This document shows, piece after piece, positions 1 through 8,147 of a DNA stretch of 64,000 nt. Position 1 is the first letter of the stretch. Every line of letters starts with the position of its first letter. The notes beneath the pieces were generated by a model that searched no databases, was not told the origin of the DNA, and saw nothing but the letters and a program-made list of their open reading frames with translations. Position numbers and translations under genes: made by a program. Source of the DNA: Thermopolyspora sp044507605 (GTDB taxonomy: Bacteria > Actinomycetota > Actinomycetes > Streptosporangiales > Streptosporangiaceae); assembly GCA_044507605.1 (NCBI GenBank), contig JBIQJI010000023.1:1-64000 (forward strand). The letters run 5' to 3'.

Positions 1-208
1 GGGTTCACCGCCCGAGATCAATTACCCGGTCAACGTTCCGGGACAGGCCACTAGCCGGCCGCGCACGCCGGGCCGGCCCGCCTCGGTCGTCCACAGGCGG
101 CGGAAAACGCGTTGGCCGGGTGTCCGGGGTTCGTTAAAGTGCTCCCGGTGTGCGGCTCGGGGTGACCGTCCCGGCCGCTGGTGTCCGTTTTCTGGCCGGG
201 AGCCGCAG
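1..208. other. left-edge intergenic DNA, no gene supported
   Basis: No frame crossing this edge gives a recognisable protein. The open stretch on the minus strand is antisense to the phosphotransferase and looks like a high-GC shadow. The only useful signal is GGGAG about 7 bp before the GTG at 209. Confidence 0.5.
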
Positions 209-988
209 GTGGTCGAGGTGGAGCCGCTCGCAGGGGGCGGGGTCAACGAGGTGGTCCGCGTCGGGGAGACGGTGCGACGCCTCACCGGAGCGTGGTCGCC
301 GCTGGTGCACGAGCTGCTGGGGCGGCTGCGGGCCGGCGGGTTCACGGCGGCGCCGTCGGTGCACGAGGTGACCGCCGACGGGTTCGAGGTCCTCGACTTC
401 ATCCCGGGCGATGTCGGCAACTACCCGTTGTCGCCGGCCGTCACTTCTTTGAGCGCGTTACGCGGCGCGGCGGCGCTGCTGCGCGACTATCACGACCACA
501 CGGCCGCCTACGCCGCCCAGGCGCCCCGCCAGGGCTGGATGGTGCCGGCCCGCGACCCGGTCGAGGTCATCTGCCACGGCGACTTCGCGCCGTACAACTG
601 CGTGCTGCGCGGCACCGAGGTCGTGGGCATCATCGACTTCGACGCCGCCCATCCCGGCCCCCGCGTCTGGGACATCGCCTACGCCGTCTACCGCTGGGCA
701 CCCATGACCGGGCCGGCGAACCCCGACGGCTTCGGCACCCCGGAGGAGCAGGCGGCGCGCGTGCGGACCTTCTGCGACGCCTACGGGCTCGACGCGGCAG
801 GGCGGGCGGAGCTGGTGGGCACCGTGATCACCCGCCTGCACGCGCTGGTGGCCTTCATGCGGGCCGAGGCCGCGGCCGGCAACGCCGCCTTCGCCCGCCA
901 CCTGGCCGAGGGCCACGACCGCCTCTACCTCGCCGACATCGCCCATGTCGAGCGCACCCGCGACGTCTTCGAGCGTCACCTCCGCTGA
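209..988 (+). CDS. APH-fold phosphotransferase
   Basis: Predicted cytoplasmic small-molecule kinase of the aminoglycoside phosphotransferase (APH) superfamily, 259 aa. The catalytic loop HGDFAPYN is at residues 123-130, with the Brenner-type His-Gly-Asp and the downstream Asn. The metal-binding segment IIDFD follows at 141-145, and VWDIAYAVYRW after it is typical of this fold. The N-terminal nucleotide-binding lobe is short, and no classical VAVK lysine stands out. The start is GTG with GGGAG about 7 bp upstream; no better start lies in frame. The gene is alone and faces the GH2 gene across a tandem repeat. The substrate cannot be told: it could be an antibiotic, a sugar, choline or another alcohol. 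The family call is firm; a resistance role is not supported by context. Confidence 0.85.
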   Translation: MVEVEPLAGGGVNEVVRVGETVRRLTGAWSPLVHELLGRLRAGGFTAAPSVHEVTADGFEVLDFIPGDVGNYPLSPAVTSLSALRGAAALLRDYHDHTAAYAAQAPRQGWMVPARDPVEVICHGDFAPYNCVLRGTEVVGIIDFDAAHPGPRVWDIAYAVYRWAPMTGPANPDGFGTPEEQAARVRTFCDAYGLDAAGRAELVGTVITRLHALVAFMRAEAAAGNAAFARHLAEGHDRLYLADIAHVERTRDVFERHLR

Positions 989-1066
989 GCCGCGCCGACG
1001 CGTCTCCCGGTGCGTGTTCCTTCGGCCGGCTGCTCCGATCGGGCGGCCCGGGTCCTACCGGCCCGG

Positions 1067-1237
1067 GTCTGGCCACCCACGTCCGGCCACCCACGTCCGG
1101 CAGCCCACGTCCGGCAGCCCGGATCTGGCCGCCTAGATCTGGCCGCCCGGTCCGGCCGCCCGGGTTCGGCCGCTCGGTCCGGCAGCCCGGATCTGGCCGC
1201 TCGGTTCCGCCGCCTGGGTCCGGCAGCCCGGTCCGGC
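1067..1237. repeat. degenerate 13-14 bp tandem repeat, about 13 units
   Basis: Units of the form GTCCGGCMGCCCAC/G, or the variant GATCTGGCCGCCNG, follow head to tail. Clear copies start at 1067, 1081, 1095, 1109, 1122, 1136, 1150, 1163, 1177, 1190, 1204, 1218 and 1231 (partial). The array fills the space between two convergent genes and touches the last codon of the GH2 gene. No reading frame in it looks like protein. Confidence 0.8.
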
Positions 1238-3339
1238 TAGGCGGGGCGGGCCAGAGGGTCGTCGCCCAGGGCGGGGGCCGTGCGGGTGTCGACGTCGAGG
1301 GCGGTGCGGGCCAGTACGGTGTCGCCGCAGACCAGGGCGATGTGGAGGCGGCCGCTCGGCCAGCCCGAGGGCAGCTCCGCCGCCAGGGTGGTGGGGGCGG
1401 TCAGGTGGAAGGGCTTGGCCTCGATGTCGGGGGTGGCCGCTCGGCCCGGGTTCTCCGGGGCGGGGGCGTAGACGGGGGTCCAGGCGGTGTGGAGGCGTCC
1501 GGTCACGGGTTCGGGGCCGTGGTGGGAGACCCGGACGGGCACCGTGAAGCCGCCCGGCGGGGTGAGCAGGTCGCGGCCGGGGGCCACCGGGGTCACGTCC
1601 AGCACGAGGGTGGTCTCGGCGTTGACGTGGGCCGGGGCGACGCCGGCCAGGTCCTTCGCGGCGCGATGGAAGTCGAGCAGGCCGGCCGACTCGTGTTCGA
1701 TGTCGTAGAGCTCGGTGTAGACGTAGCCGCTGAGGCGGTCGTGGCGGCGCAGCTCCTGGGTCTGCCAGCGCAGGTGCCAGGCGCGGTCGACGCTGGTGTG
1801 GCCGCCGCCGTATTCGCTGTTGAGGTTGGGCAGGCCGCGCAGGGGCTGGTCCGGGGTGCCGGCGAGGCTTTTGCGGACCACGAAGCCGGGGCCGAGGAGC
1901 ACCGGGAAGTCGGCCTGGTCGCCGGTGACGAGGGCGTTGACGGTGGTGGCCCACGAGGCGGCCGATTCGTCGTAGTAGTGCCAGTCGAGCAGGTCGGTTC
2001 TGACGTGCGCCCAGCCGGAGTCGTCGACGATGGGGCGGCTCGGGTCGAGGGATTTGAGCAGGTCGTACGCGCGGGCGGCGGCGTCCTGCTTGGCGGGGTC
2101 GCCGGGGATGTCCCAGTCCAGGCCCCATTCCTCGTTGTAGAGGCCCCAGATGACGATCGCCGGCGAGTTGCCGTCGCGCTCGACCATGGGGGCGAGCTGC
2201 GCCTCGAAGGCCGCGACGGACCGCGGGGTGAAGCGGCCGGTGGCGGCGGGTTCGGCCCACAGCAGCATGCCGAGCCGGTCGGCGTGGTAGATGAAGCGGG
2301 GGTCTTCGAGTTTGAGGTGTTTGCGGACCAGGTTGTAGCCGAGTTCGGCGGCCAGTTCGAGGTCGCGGCGCAGGGCGGCGTCGTCGGGGGGCGTGATGCC
2401 GGTGTGCGGCCAGTAGCCCTGGTCGAGCACGCCGCGCACGTACAGGCGGCGGCCGTTGAGGTGCAGTTCCTCGCCGACGATCTCGACGCGGCGCAGTCCG
2501 GTGTAGCCGGAGACGCGGTCGGTGCCGTCGGCGGAGATCAGTTCGGCGTCCACGTGGTAGAGGTGCGGGTCGGCCGGGGACCACAGGCGGGGCTCGGCGA
2601 TGGGCAGCACGGCCCGCGCGACGCCGTCGGCGACCGGTGCCTCGGCCGTCACGTCGTGCCCGCGCAGGCTCAGCCGCAGCGTCACGGCCGGTGTGCCGAT
2701 CCGGACGGCGGACGGGGCGGCGGACGGGGCGGCGGTCCCGGTGGCCGGTGCGGGGCCTGCGACGTGGGCCTCGACCGCGATGCCGTCGAGGTCGTCGGTG
2801 GGGCGCAGCCGCAGCGCGGTGAGGTGGGTGGCGGGGCGGGCCTCCAGCCACACGCTCTGCCAGATGCCGGACGACGGGGTGAAGCAGACGCCGTCGTAGT
2901 CGTCGCGGGGCATGCTGCGCTGCTTGCCGTGGGCGATCTCCCGCTTGTCCAGCGGGGCGCGGACGCGGACCACGACCTCCTGGACGTCCGGGGCGAGGGC
3001 GTCGGTGATGTCGGCTTCGAAGGGGGTGTAGCCGCCCTCGTGGGCGGCCACCTCGGTGCCGTTGACCCATACGGTGGCCTCGTGGTGCACGGCGCCGAAG
3101 TGCAGCACGATCCGCTGCCCGGCCCAGCCGGGCGGCACGGTGAACCGGCGGCGGTACCAGGCGAGCGGCAGCCAGTGGGCGGCGATGCCCGAGGCGGGGG
3201 TCTCCCAGGCGTACGGCACGGTGATGGTGCGGCTCCACTCCGGGTCGGTGCCGGGCCGGAAGTCCCATGCGCCGTTCAGGCTGGACCAGGTGTGCGACCG
3301 GTCGAAGTGGGGCCGGGGATAGTCCGCGCGCGGCGTCAT
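1237..3339 (-). CDS. glycoside hydrolase family 2 (beta-galactosidase/glucuronidase type)
   Basis: A 700-aa retaining glycosidase without a signal peptide, so probably intracellular and acting on the imported sugar. The N-terminal jelly-roll domain (about 15-190) contains WSSLNGAWDF and AVHHEATVWVNG. An Ig-like domain and a TIM barrel follow. The GH2 acid/base is in LYNEEW (N402-E403) and the nucleophile in NSEYGGG (E509). The start ATG at 3339 was chosen because the family begins at this point; the longer open frame upstream lies inside the permease gene. It is the last gene of a binding protein-permease-permease-GH2 operon read leftwards. Galactoside, glucuronide or mannoside specificity cannot be set from sequence alone. 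Confidence 0.9.
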   Translation of the reverse strand: MTPRADYPRPHFDRSHTWSSLNGAWDFRPGTDPEWSRTITVPYAWETPASGIAAHWLPLAWYRRRFTVPPGWAGQRIVLHFGAVHHEATVWVNGTEVAAHEGGYTPFEADITDALAPDVQEVVVRVRAPLDKREIAHGKQRSMPRDDYDGVCFTPSSGIWQSVWLEARPATHLTALRLRPTDDLDGIAVEAHVAGPAPATGTAAPSAAPSAVRIGTPAVTLRLSLRGHDVTAEAPVADGVARAVLPIAEPRLWSPADPHLYHVDAELISADGTDRVSGYTGLRRVEIVGEELHLNGRRLYVRGVLDQGYWPHTGITPPDDAALRRDLELAAELGYNLVRKHLKLEDPRFIYHADRLGMLLWAEPAATGRFTPRSVAAFEAQLAPMVERDGNSPAIVIWGLYNEEWGLDWDIPGDPAKQDAAARAYDLLKSLDPSRPIVDDSGWAHVRTDLLDWHYYDESAASWATTVNALVTGDQADFPVLLGPGFVVRKSLAGTPDQPLRGLPNLNSEYGGGHTSVDRAWHLRWQTQELRRHDRLSGYVYTELYDIEHESAGLLDFHRAAKDLAGVAPAHVNAETTLVLDVTPVAPGRDLLTPPGGFTVPVRVSHHGPEPVTGRLHTAWTPVYAPAPENPGRAATPDIEAKPFHLTAPTTLAAELPSGWPSGRLHIALVCGDTVLARTALDVDTRTAPALGDDPLARPA

Positions 3340-3386
3340 GGTGCTCCGTTCGGGAAGGTGGGCGGATGCAGGTGGTTCGGGGCCGG

Positions 3387-4235
3387 TCAGCCTTTGAGGC
3401 TGCCGGCGAGGATGCCGTTGATGAAGTGGCGCTGCAGCAGCACGAAGATCACGAGTAGCGGCAGCAGGGCGATGCTTCCGGCGGCGAGCAGTTCGCCCCA
3501 CACGGTGGCGAAGTCGGCGCCGATGCGGTTGGCGGTGATGTTCTGGGCGAGGGTGGACAGCACGACCTGGAGCGTCTGGTGCGCGGTGTCGTTGACGGCG
3601 ACGACCGGCCAGACGAAGTCGTTGTAGACGTTCATGGTGGTGAGCACGGCGAGCGCGGCGAGCCCTGGGCGGATCACCGGGAGGACGACCCGGGCGAAGA
3701 TCCCGAATTCGCTCGCGCCGTCGACCCGCCCGGCGTCGATCAGCTCGTCGGGGATGGCGGCGATGGTCTGCCGCATCCAGAAGATGCTGAACGCGTCGAT
3801 GCTGCCCGGCAGGATCAGCGCCTGGTAGGTGTTGACCCAGCCGAGCGCGCTCATCTCCAGCAGCAGCGGGATGATCAGTACGAGGGTCGGCAGCATCAGG
3901 GTGAGCAGCACCGTGCCGAAGAGCAGGTTCTTGCCGGGAAAGCTGTATTTCGCGAACGCGTAGCCGGCCAGTGGGCAGAAGAACATCGTCATCGCGCCTT
4001 TGACGACCAGCACCACCGCGGTGTTGACGAACCCGGTGCCGATGGGCACGTCGGCGAACATCGCCCGGTAGTTGTCGAGGGTGATGCCGCCGGGGTCGAA
4101 CGCCAGCGGGTCGCCGATGATCTCGGCGGCCGGCTTGAGGGAGGAGGCGACGGCCCACCAGATGGGGTAGAGGAACGCCACCGCGAGCAGGGTCAGCACG
4201 ATGTACTGCGCGGGTCCGGGCCGGGCTGATCTCAT
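3387..4235 (-). CDS. sugar ABC transporter permease (MalG/LacG type)
   Basis: Inner-membrane subunit of a carbohydrate uptake (CUT1) ABC importer, 282 aa with about six membrane helices starting at residue 11. The EAA loop that docks the ATPase is at about 162-190 (DELIDAGRVDGASEFGIFAR). The C-terminus (QRHFINGILAGSLKG) is the usual ending of this family. It sits 10 bp downstream of the partner permease and about 47 bp before the GH2 gene, so the genes are surely co-transcribed. No ATPase is encoded in the operon; a shared MsiK-like ATPase elsewhere is likely, as is usual in actinobacteria. Confidence 0.93.
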   Translation of the reverse strand: MRSARPGPAQYIVLTLLAVAFLYPIWWAVASSLKPAAEIIGDPLAFDPGGITLDNYRAMFADVPIGTGFVNTAVVLVVKGAMTMFFCPLAGYAFAKYSFPGKNLLFGTVLLTLMLPTLVLIIPLLLEMSALGWVNTYQALILPGSIDAFSIFWMRQTIAAIPDELIDAGRVDGASEFGIFARVVLPVIRPGLAALAVLTTMNVYNDFVWPVVAVNDTAHQTLQVVLSTLAQNITANRIGADFATVWGELLAAGSIALLPLLVIFVLLQRHFINGILAGSLKG

Positions 4236-4245
4236 GACACCTCTC

Positions 4246-5172
4246 TCATGACGCCTCGTCCTTGGGTCGCAGCAGCCGCACCGAGATCAGCGACAGGCCG
4301 AAGACCAGCAGCACCAGCAGGAACGAGTTGGCGGCGCCGGTGCCGAGGTCGGAGGCGGTGATGTGGTCGTACAGGTAGAGCCCGGCCGTGGTGGTGGAGC
4401 CGTACGGCCCGCCGTCGGTGACGACGAACGGCTCGGCGAACATCTGGAACACCGCGAGGGTCTGCACGACGACGAGGAAGGCCATGCTGCGCCGCACCAG
4501 GGGCATGGTGATGGACCAGAACCGCCGCCAGGGCGAGGCGCCGTCGATGGCGGCGGCCTCGTACACGCCGCTGGGCACGGCCTGCAGGCCGGCCAGCAGG
4601 ATGATGATCGCGAAGCCGGTGGTCTTCCACAGGAACAGCAGGGCCAGGGTGGGTTTGGACCAGGCGGTGGAGGTGAGCCAGCCGACGTCGGGCAGGCCGA
4701 CCAGGTTGAGCAGGTGGTTGACGAGGCCGTAGTTCTGGTCGAACACGACGATCCACACCTGTGCCATCGCCACCAGCGGGGTCACGAACGGCGCGATGAA
4801 CGCCACCCGGTACAGGCCGCGCAGCCGCAGCCTGGCGTTGGCGAGCAGCACGGCACCGCCGAGCCCGGCGACGAGCTGGATCGGCACGATGAGCAGCCAC
4901 AGCACCGCGCTGTTGCCGAGCGAGGCCCAGAACTCGGGGCTGGTCAGCAGGTAGCGGTAGTTGCCGAGGCCGACCCAGGTGGCGGTGCCGGCGCCGCGCC
5001 AGCGGGTGAAGCTGAGTTCGAGCGCGTAGATCAGCGGATAGACCCCGAAGGCGGCGAACACGGCGAAGAACGGGGCGATGAACAGGTAGGGCGCCGGTCG
5101 CGTGCCGCGGAGCCTGGCGCGCAGGCCGGCGCGGTGCGAGCCGACGGAGAAGCGGGCGGCGAGAGCGGGCAT
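4246..5172 (-). CDS. sugar ABC transporter permease (MalF/LacF type)
   Basis: The second membrane subunit of the CUT1 importer, 308 aa. A basic N-terminal tail (about 1-28) is followed by six predicted helices (PYLFIAPFFAVFAAFGVYPL begins the first). The EAA region PSGVYEAAAIDGASPWRRF lies in the C-terminal half. The start ATG at 5172-5170 overlaps the stop of the binding-protein gene as TGATG, which suggests translational coupling; a longer open frame upstream is a shadow inside that gene. Together with the other permease it forms the pore for the sugar later cut by the GH2 enzyme. Confidence 0.93.
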   Translation of the reverse strand: MPALAARFSVGSHRAGLRARLRGTRPAPYLFIAPFFAVFAAFGVYPLIYALELSFTRWRGAGTATWVGLGNYRYLLTSPEFWASLGNSAVLWLLIVPIQLVAGLGGAVLLANARLRLRGLYRVAFIAPFVTPLVAMAQVWIVVFDQNYGLVNHLLNLVGLPDVGWLTSTAWSKPTLALLFLWKTTGFAIIILLAGLQAVPSGVYEAAAIDGASPWRRFWSITMPLVRRSMAFLVVVQTLAVFQMFAEPFVVTDGGPYGSTTTAGLYLYDHITASDLGTGAANSFLLVLLVFGLSLISVRLLRPKDEAS

Positions 5173-6536
5173 CACGACCGGTCGATGAGGTTGCGCTGGA
5201 TCTTCTCGGCCGACTCGGCGATGACGTCGTCCGGTGTCATCGTGCCGTCCATCAGCCGCTGCAGGTTGTCGCCGAGGTAGTCGACCGACTGGGACCACCA
5301 CAGCGGGATCGGCGCGGCGGCGGGGATGGTCTGGGCGGCTTCGACGGCGACCTTCCACAGGTCCTGCCCGCCGAGCGCGTCGATGGGCTGGAACAGCGGC
5401 TTGTCGGGGTCGAGGGCGGGGGTGAAGCCGGGCACCGAGGTGGACAGGCCCCCGGGGTAGACCTCGCTGGGGCCGTAGACGGCGGTGTAGCCGGGCTCGG
5501 TGAAGCACAGGAACTCGTAGAGCAGCCAGGCCAGCTCGGGGCTTTTGGCCTTGGCCGGGATGACGAAGCTGCTGCCGCCCATGGCGCCGCTGCGCGCGCC
5601 GCCGGGGGTCCACGCGGGCAGCGGCATGGCCCGCCAGTTGCCCTTGGTGGCCTTGAGCACCTGCTGGGGGGCGAACGACCACCAGATGGCCCACGGCACG
5701 AACACCTGCCGGCCGTTGTCGAGGGTCTTGACGTCGGCCGGCTTCAGGTACGGCACGTGGGTGGCGAGTCCTTCGTCGACGACGCTGCGGATCCAGCCGA
5801 GGATCCGCCGGTACTCCGCCGAGTCGAGCCGCAGCTTCCCCTGGGCGTCGGTCATGGCGGTGCCCTGCTGGTTGGCCAGCATCTCCAGCCAGAGCTGGCC
5901 GAGGAACGGGTCCTTGTCGAGGTGGATGGGCCGCGTGCCGGGCTTGTCGTCCTTGATCGTGCGGGCCGCGGCCAGCAGGTCGTCGTAGGTGGCGATGCCG
6001 GCCGGGTCGACGCCGACGTCCTGGAGGATGTCCTCGCGGTACCAGAGCAGGCCGGGGTCCAGGTCCCACGGCACGCCGAAGATCTTGCCGTCGACGGTGT
6101 TGACCGACAGCTTGTACGGCGCGATCTTGTCCCGGTAGGGCGCGATCAGGTCGGTGAGGTCGTACAGGTGCTCGGCCTGGCCGCCGATCTTGGCGTCGTC
6201 CCAGAAGCTGCCGTCGGGCACGTCGGTGCCGCTGATCAGGGTGTTGGCCAGTTTGGCGTCGATGTCGACGGCCAGATGGTTGACCTTGACGCCTGGGTAC
6301 CGCTGCTCGAACCGTCCGATCGCGGCGTCGAACACCTTGTACAGGTCGCCTGACCGGTTCCAGATGGTGATCTCACCCTTCGCGGAGCCGGACGCCGACG
6401 GCTTCGCCAGTTTGCTCGGCGCCGAGTTCGTGCCGCCGGGGGCGCATGCGGCGAGCGCGCCGCCTGTCGCGGCTAGGGCGCCGAGGCCCAGCGCTCCTTT
6501 GAGCAGACCGCGGCGGGTGGTGAGAGGTGTGGTCAT
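5172..6536 (-). CDS. sugar ABC transporter solute-binding lipoprotein
   Basis: Extracellular sugar-binding protein (454 aa) that delivers substrate to the two permeases downstream. The N-terminus has a twin-arginine pair (TRRGLL, residues 7-12), a hydrophobic core and a lipobox GALAAC ending at Cys31, so it is likely a lipoprotein, possibly exported by Tat. The mature part has the SBP family 1 pattern, including GEITIWNRSGDLYKVFDAAIG and a late WKVAVEAAQTIPAAAP segment. The start at 6536 was chosen over more upstream codons because it places the signal peptide at the N-terminus. It is the first gene of the operon and divergent from the LacI regulator; operators lie in the shared gap. Confidence 0.92.
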   Translation of the reverse strand: MTTPLTTRRGLLKGALGLGALAATGGALAACAPGGTNSAPSKLAKPSASGSAKGEITIWNRSGDLYKVFDAAIGRFEQRYPGVKVNHLAVDIDAKLANTLISGTDVPDGSFWDDAKIGGQAEHLYDLTDLIAPYRDKIAPYKLSVNTVDGKIFGVPWDLDPGLLWYREDILQDVGVDPAGIATYDDLLAAARTIKDDKPGTRPIHLDKDPFLGQLWLEMLANQQGTAMTDAQGKLRLDSAEYRRILGWIRSVVDEGLATHVPYLKPADVKTLDNGRQVFVPWAIWWSFAPQQVLKATKGNWRAMPLPAWTPGGARSGAMGGSSFVIPAKAKSPELAWLLYEFLCFTEPGYTAVYGPSEVYPGGLSTSVPGFTPALDPDKPLFQPIDALGGQDLWKVAVEAAQTIPAAAPIPLWWSQSVDYLGDNLQRLMDGTMTPDDVIAESAEKIQRNLIDRS

Positions 6537-6627
6537 ATGTGCTCCTAACCGGGCGCCGCTCGCGCGGGGGGTTCCTCGCCGGGCTCCGGACGTGCGGCAG
6601 CCATCGCCGAACGGTACCAAAGACGGC

Positions 6628-6674
6628 TCTGCAACGATGCAGACATCATGCATACTTCTCTGCAACGATGCAAG
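6628..6674. promoter_or_regulatory. paired LacI-type operators between sugar operon and regulator
   Basis: The 14-mer TCTGCAACGATGCA occurs twice, starting at 6628 and 6659. Each has inverted TGCA half-sites. The copies are 31 bp apart, about three helical turns, so two repressors would sit on the same DNA face. A further TGCA lies between them at 6649-6652. A possible -10 (TATGAT, 6682-6687) for the regulator follows. The likely ligand is the adjacent LacI protein (inference). Confidence 0.7.
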
Positions 6675-6713
6675 AGTGAGTTATGATCCAGTCGGTCCCT
6701 CGGGGGAAATGGA

Positions 6714-7748
6714 GTGTCGATGGCCGGAGCAACCCTGCGCGACGTGGCGAAGCGGGCGAACGTCTCGATCCGCACGGTGTCCAACGTGGTCAACGGCTAC
6801 GCGCCGGTGTCCGACGAGCTGCGGGCCCGCGTGCAGGCCGCGCTGGACGAGCTCGACTACCGCCCCAACCTCATCGCCCGCAACCTCAAACAGGGCCGCA
6901 CCGGCATGATCGCCCTGGTGGTGCCCGAGCTCGACGTGCCCTACTTCGCCGAGCTGGCCCGCCAGGTGATCACCGCCGCCCGCGCCCGCGGCTACGTCGT
7001 GATGATCGACCAGACCGATGGCGACGGCGCACGCGAGCGCGAGCTGCTCGGCCGCGACTCCCGCGCCACCATGTTCGACGGCCTGCTGCTCAGCCCGATG
7101 GCCGTGTCGGCCGACGAGCTACGGCAGCGCGGCCACCGGGTGCCGATCGTGCTGCTCGGCGAGCACATCTACAACGGCAGCTTCCACCACGTGGCCATCG
7201 ACAACGTCGCGGCGGCCCGCGAAGCCACCGCCCACCTGCTCGCCCTCGGCCGCCGCCGCGTCGCCGCCATCGGCGACCAGCCGTACGCCACCGGCGAGAC
7301 CGCCCAGCTGCGCACCATGGGCTACCGGCAGGCGCTGGCGCGGGCCGGCCTGCCCGTCGACGAGCGGCTCATCGTGCCGGTGCCGCACTTCCACCGGCGT
7401 CTCGGCGCCGAGGCCATGACGCGCCTGCTCGCGCTGCCCGACCCGCCCGACGCGGTGTTCTGCTACAACGACCTGCTGGCGCTCGGCGCGATCCGCGCCG
7501 TGACCCGCACCGGCCGCAGCGTCCCCGGCGATGTCGCGGTCGTCGGCATCGACGACATCGAGGAAGGTGAGTTCAGCACGCCCAGCCTCACCACCATCGC
7601 CCCCGACAAGGCCGAGATCGCGCGCATGGCCGTCGACACCCTCATCGACGCGATCAACGGCACGGCCCCCTCGCCCACCGAGTTCGTGGCGCCCCACCGC
7701 CTGATCGTCCGGGAGAGCACGGCGGGCGGCGGCGCCGATCGGCCCTGA
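6714..7748 (+). CDS. LacI-family transcriptional regulator of the sugar operon
   Basis: DNA-binding repressor, 344 aa from the GTG at 6714, or 342 aa from the ATG at 6720. GGGGGA at 6702-6707 favours the GTG; GGAG at 6711-6714 would serve the ATG. The HTH is at the N-terminus (ATLRDVAKRANVSIRTVSNVVNG), followed by the hinge-helix segment YRPNLIARNLKQGRT. The periplasmic-binding-protein-like effector domain ends with VAVVGIDDIEEGEFSTPSLTTI. It is divergent from the sugar transport/GH2 operon and very probably represses it, sensing the transported sugar or a product of it. The double operator in the gap supports this and probable autoregulation. Confidence 0.92.
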   Translation: MSMAGATLRDVAKRANVSIRTVSNVVNGYAPVSDELRARVQAALDELDYRPNLIARNLKQGRTGMIALVVPELDVPYFAELARQVITAARARGYVVMIDQTDGDGARERELLGRDSRATMFDGLLLSPMAVSADELRQRGHRVPIVLLGEHIYNGSFHHVAIDNVAAAREATAHLLALGRRRVAAIGDQPYATGETAQLRTMGYRQALARAGLPVDERLIVPVPHFHRRLGAEAMTRLLALPDPPDAVFCYNDLLALGAIRAVTRTGRSVPGDVAVVGIDDIEEGEFSTPSLTTIAPDKAEIARMAVDTLIDAINGTAPSPTEFVAPHRLIVRESTAGGGADRP

Positions 7749-7784
7749 AGCGCGGGCACGCCCCAGGGCCGCGGGCCGCACCGG

Positions 7785-8147
7785 TCAGGTGGAGATGTCG
7801 GGATACGGCAGGCTGAAGTGGGCGAGACGCCGGGCGTACTCCCGCTGGAACCCCAAGGGCTCGGCGTAGTCGCGCTCGAACATGGCGATGAACAGGGTGA
7901 GGGTCAAGAACGGGTGGGCGCCCAGCTCGAACAGCTTCACGTAGTCGTGGGCGGCCAGGGCCGTGCGCTCGGCGTCCTCGAACCGCAGCCAGGTGCTCGC
8001 CTCGCCGGTGTGGCAGTTGATCAGGGCGTTGGCGCGCTCGGCCTCCCACCACGCGACGGTGCCGTGCGGGTCGTCGCGGTACCGCTCGACCAGGCCGGGG
8101 TCGCGGTCGACGGTGTAGAGGAACTTGTTGACCAGGTACTTGCTCAT
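7785..8147 (-). CDS. extradiol dioxygenase small subunit (LigA-like)
   Basis: A 120-aa helical protein of the LigA family (protocatechuate 4,5-dioxygenase alpha subunit). In class III extradiol enzymes LigA caps the active site of the LigB subunit. Features seen: MSKYLVNKFLYTVDRDPGLVERY near the start, and a C-terminal half with KLFELGAHPFLTLTLFIAMFERD, both usual for this family. Its ATG overlaps the stop of the LigB-like gene (ATGA, 8144-8147), so the subunits are translationally coupled. It is the last gene of the CoA-transferase/lyase/LigB/LigA operon. The substrate is unknown; gallate or protocatechuate-type catechols are possible. Confidence 0.88.
   Translation of the reverse strand: MSKYLVNKFLYTVDRDPGLVERYRDDPHGTVAWWEAERANALINCHTGEASTWLRFEDAERTALAAHDYVKLFELGAHPFLTLTLFIAMFERDYAEPLGFQREYARRLAHFSLPYPDIST

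Noticed and set aside
209..988. Antibiotic resistance role for the APH-fold kinase
   Set aside because: The fold is certain but no antibiotic cluster or close resistance signature is present.
1067..1237. CRISPR array
   Set aside because: Units are head to tail without unique spacers and there are no cas genes.
181..3627. 1148-codon open frame on the plus strand
   Set aside because: It is antisense to the GH2 and permease genes and contains only high-GC filler. The opposite strand has clear catalytic motifs.
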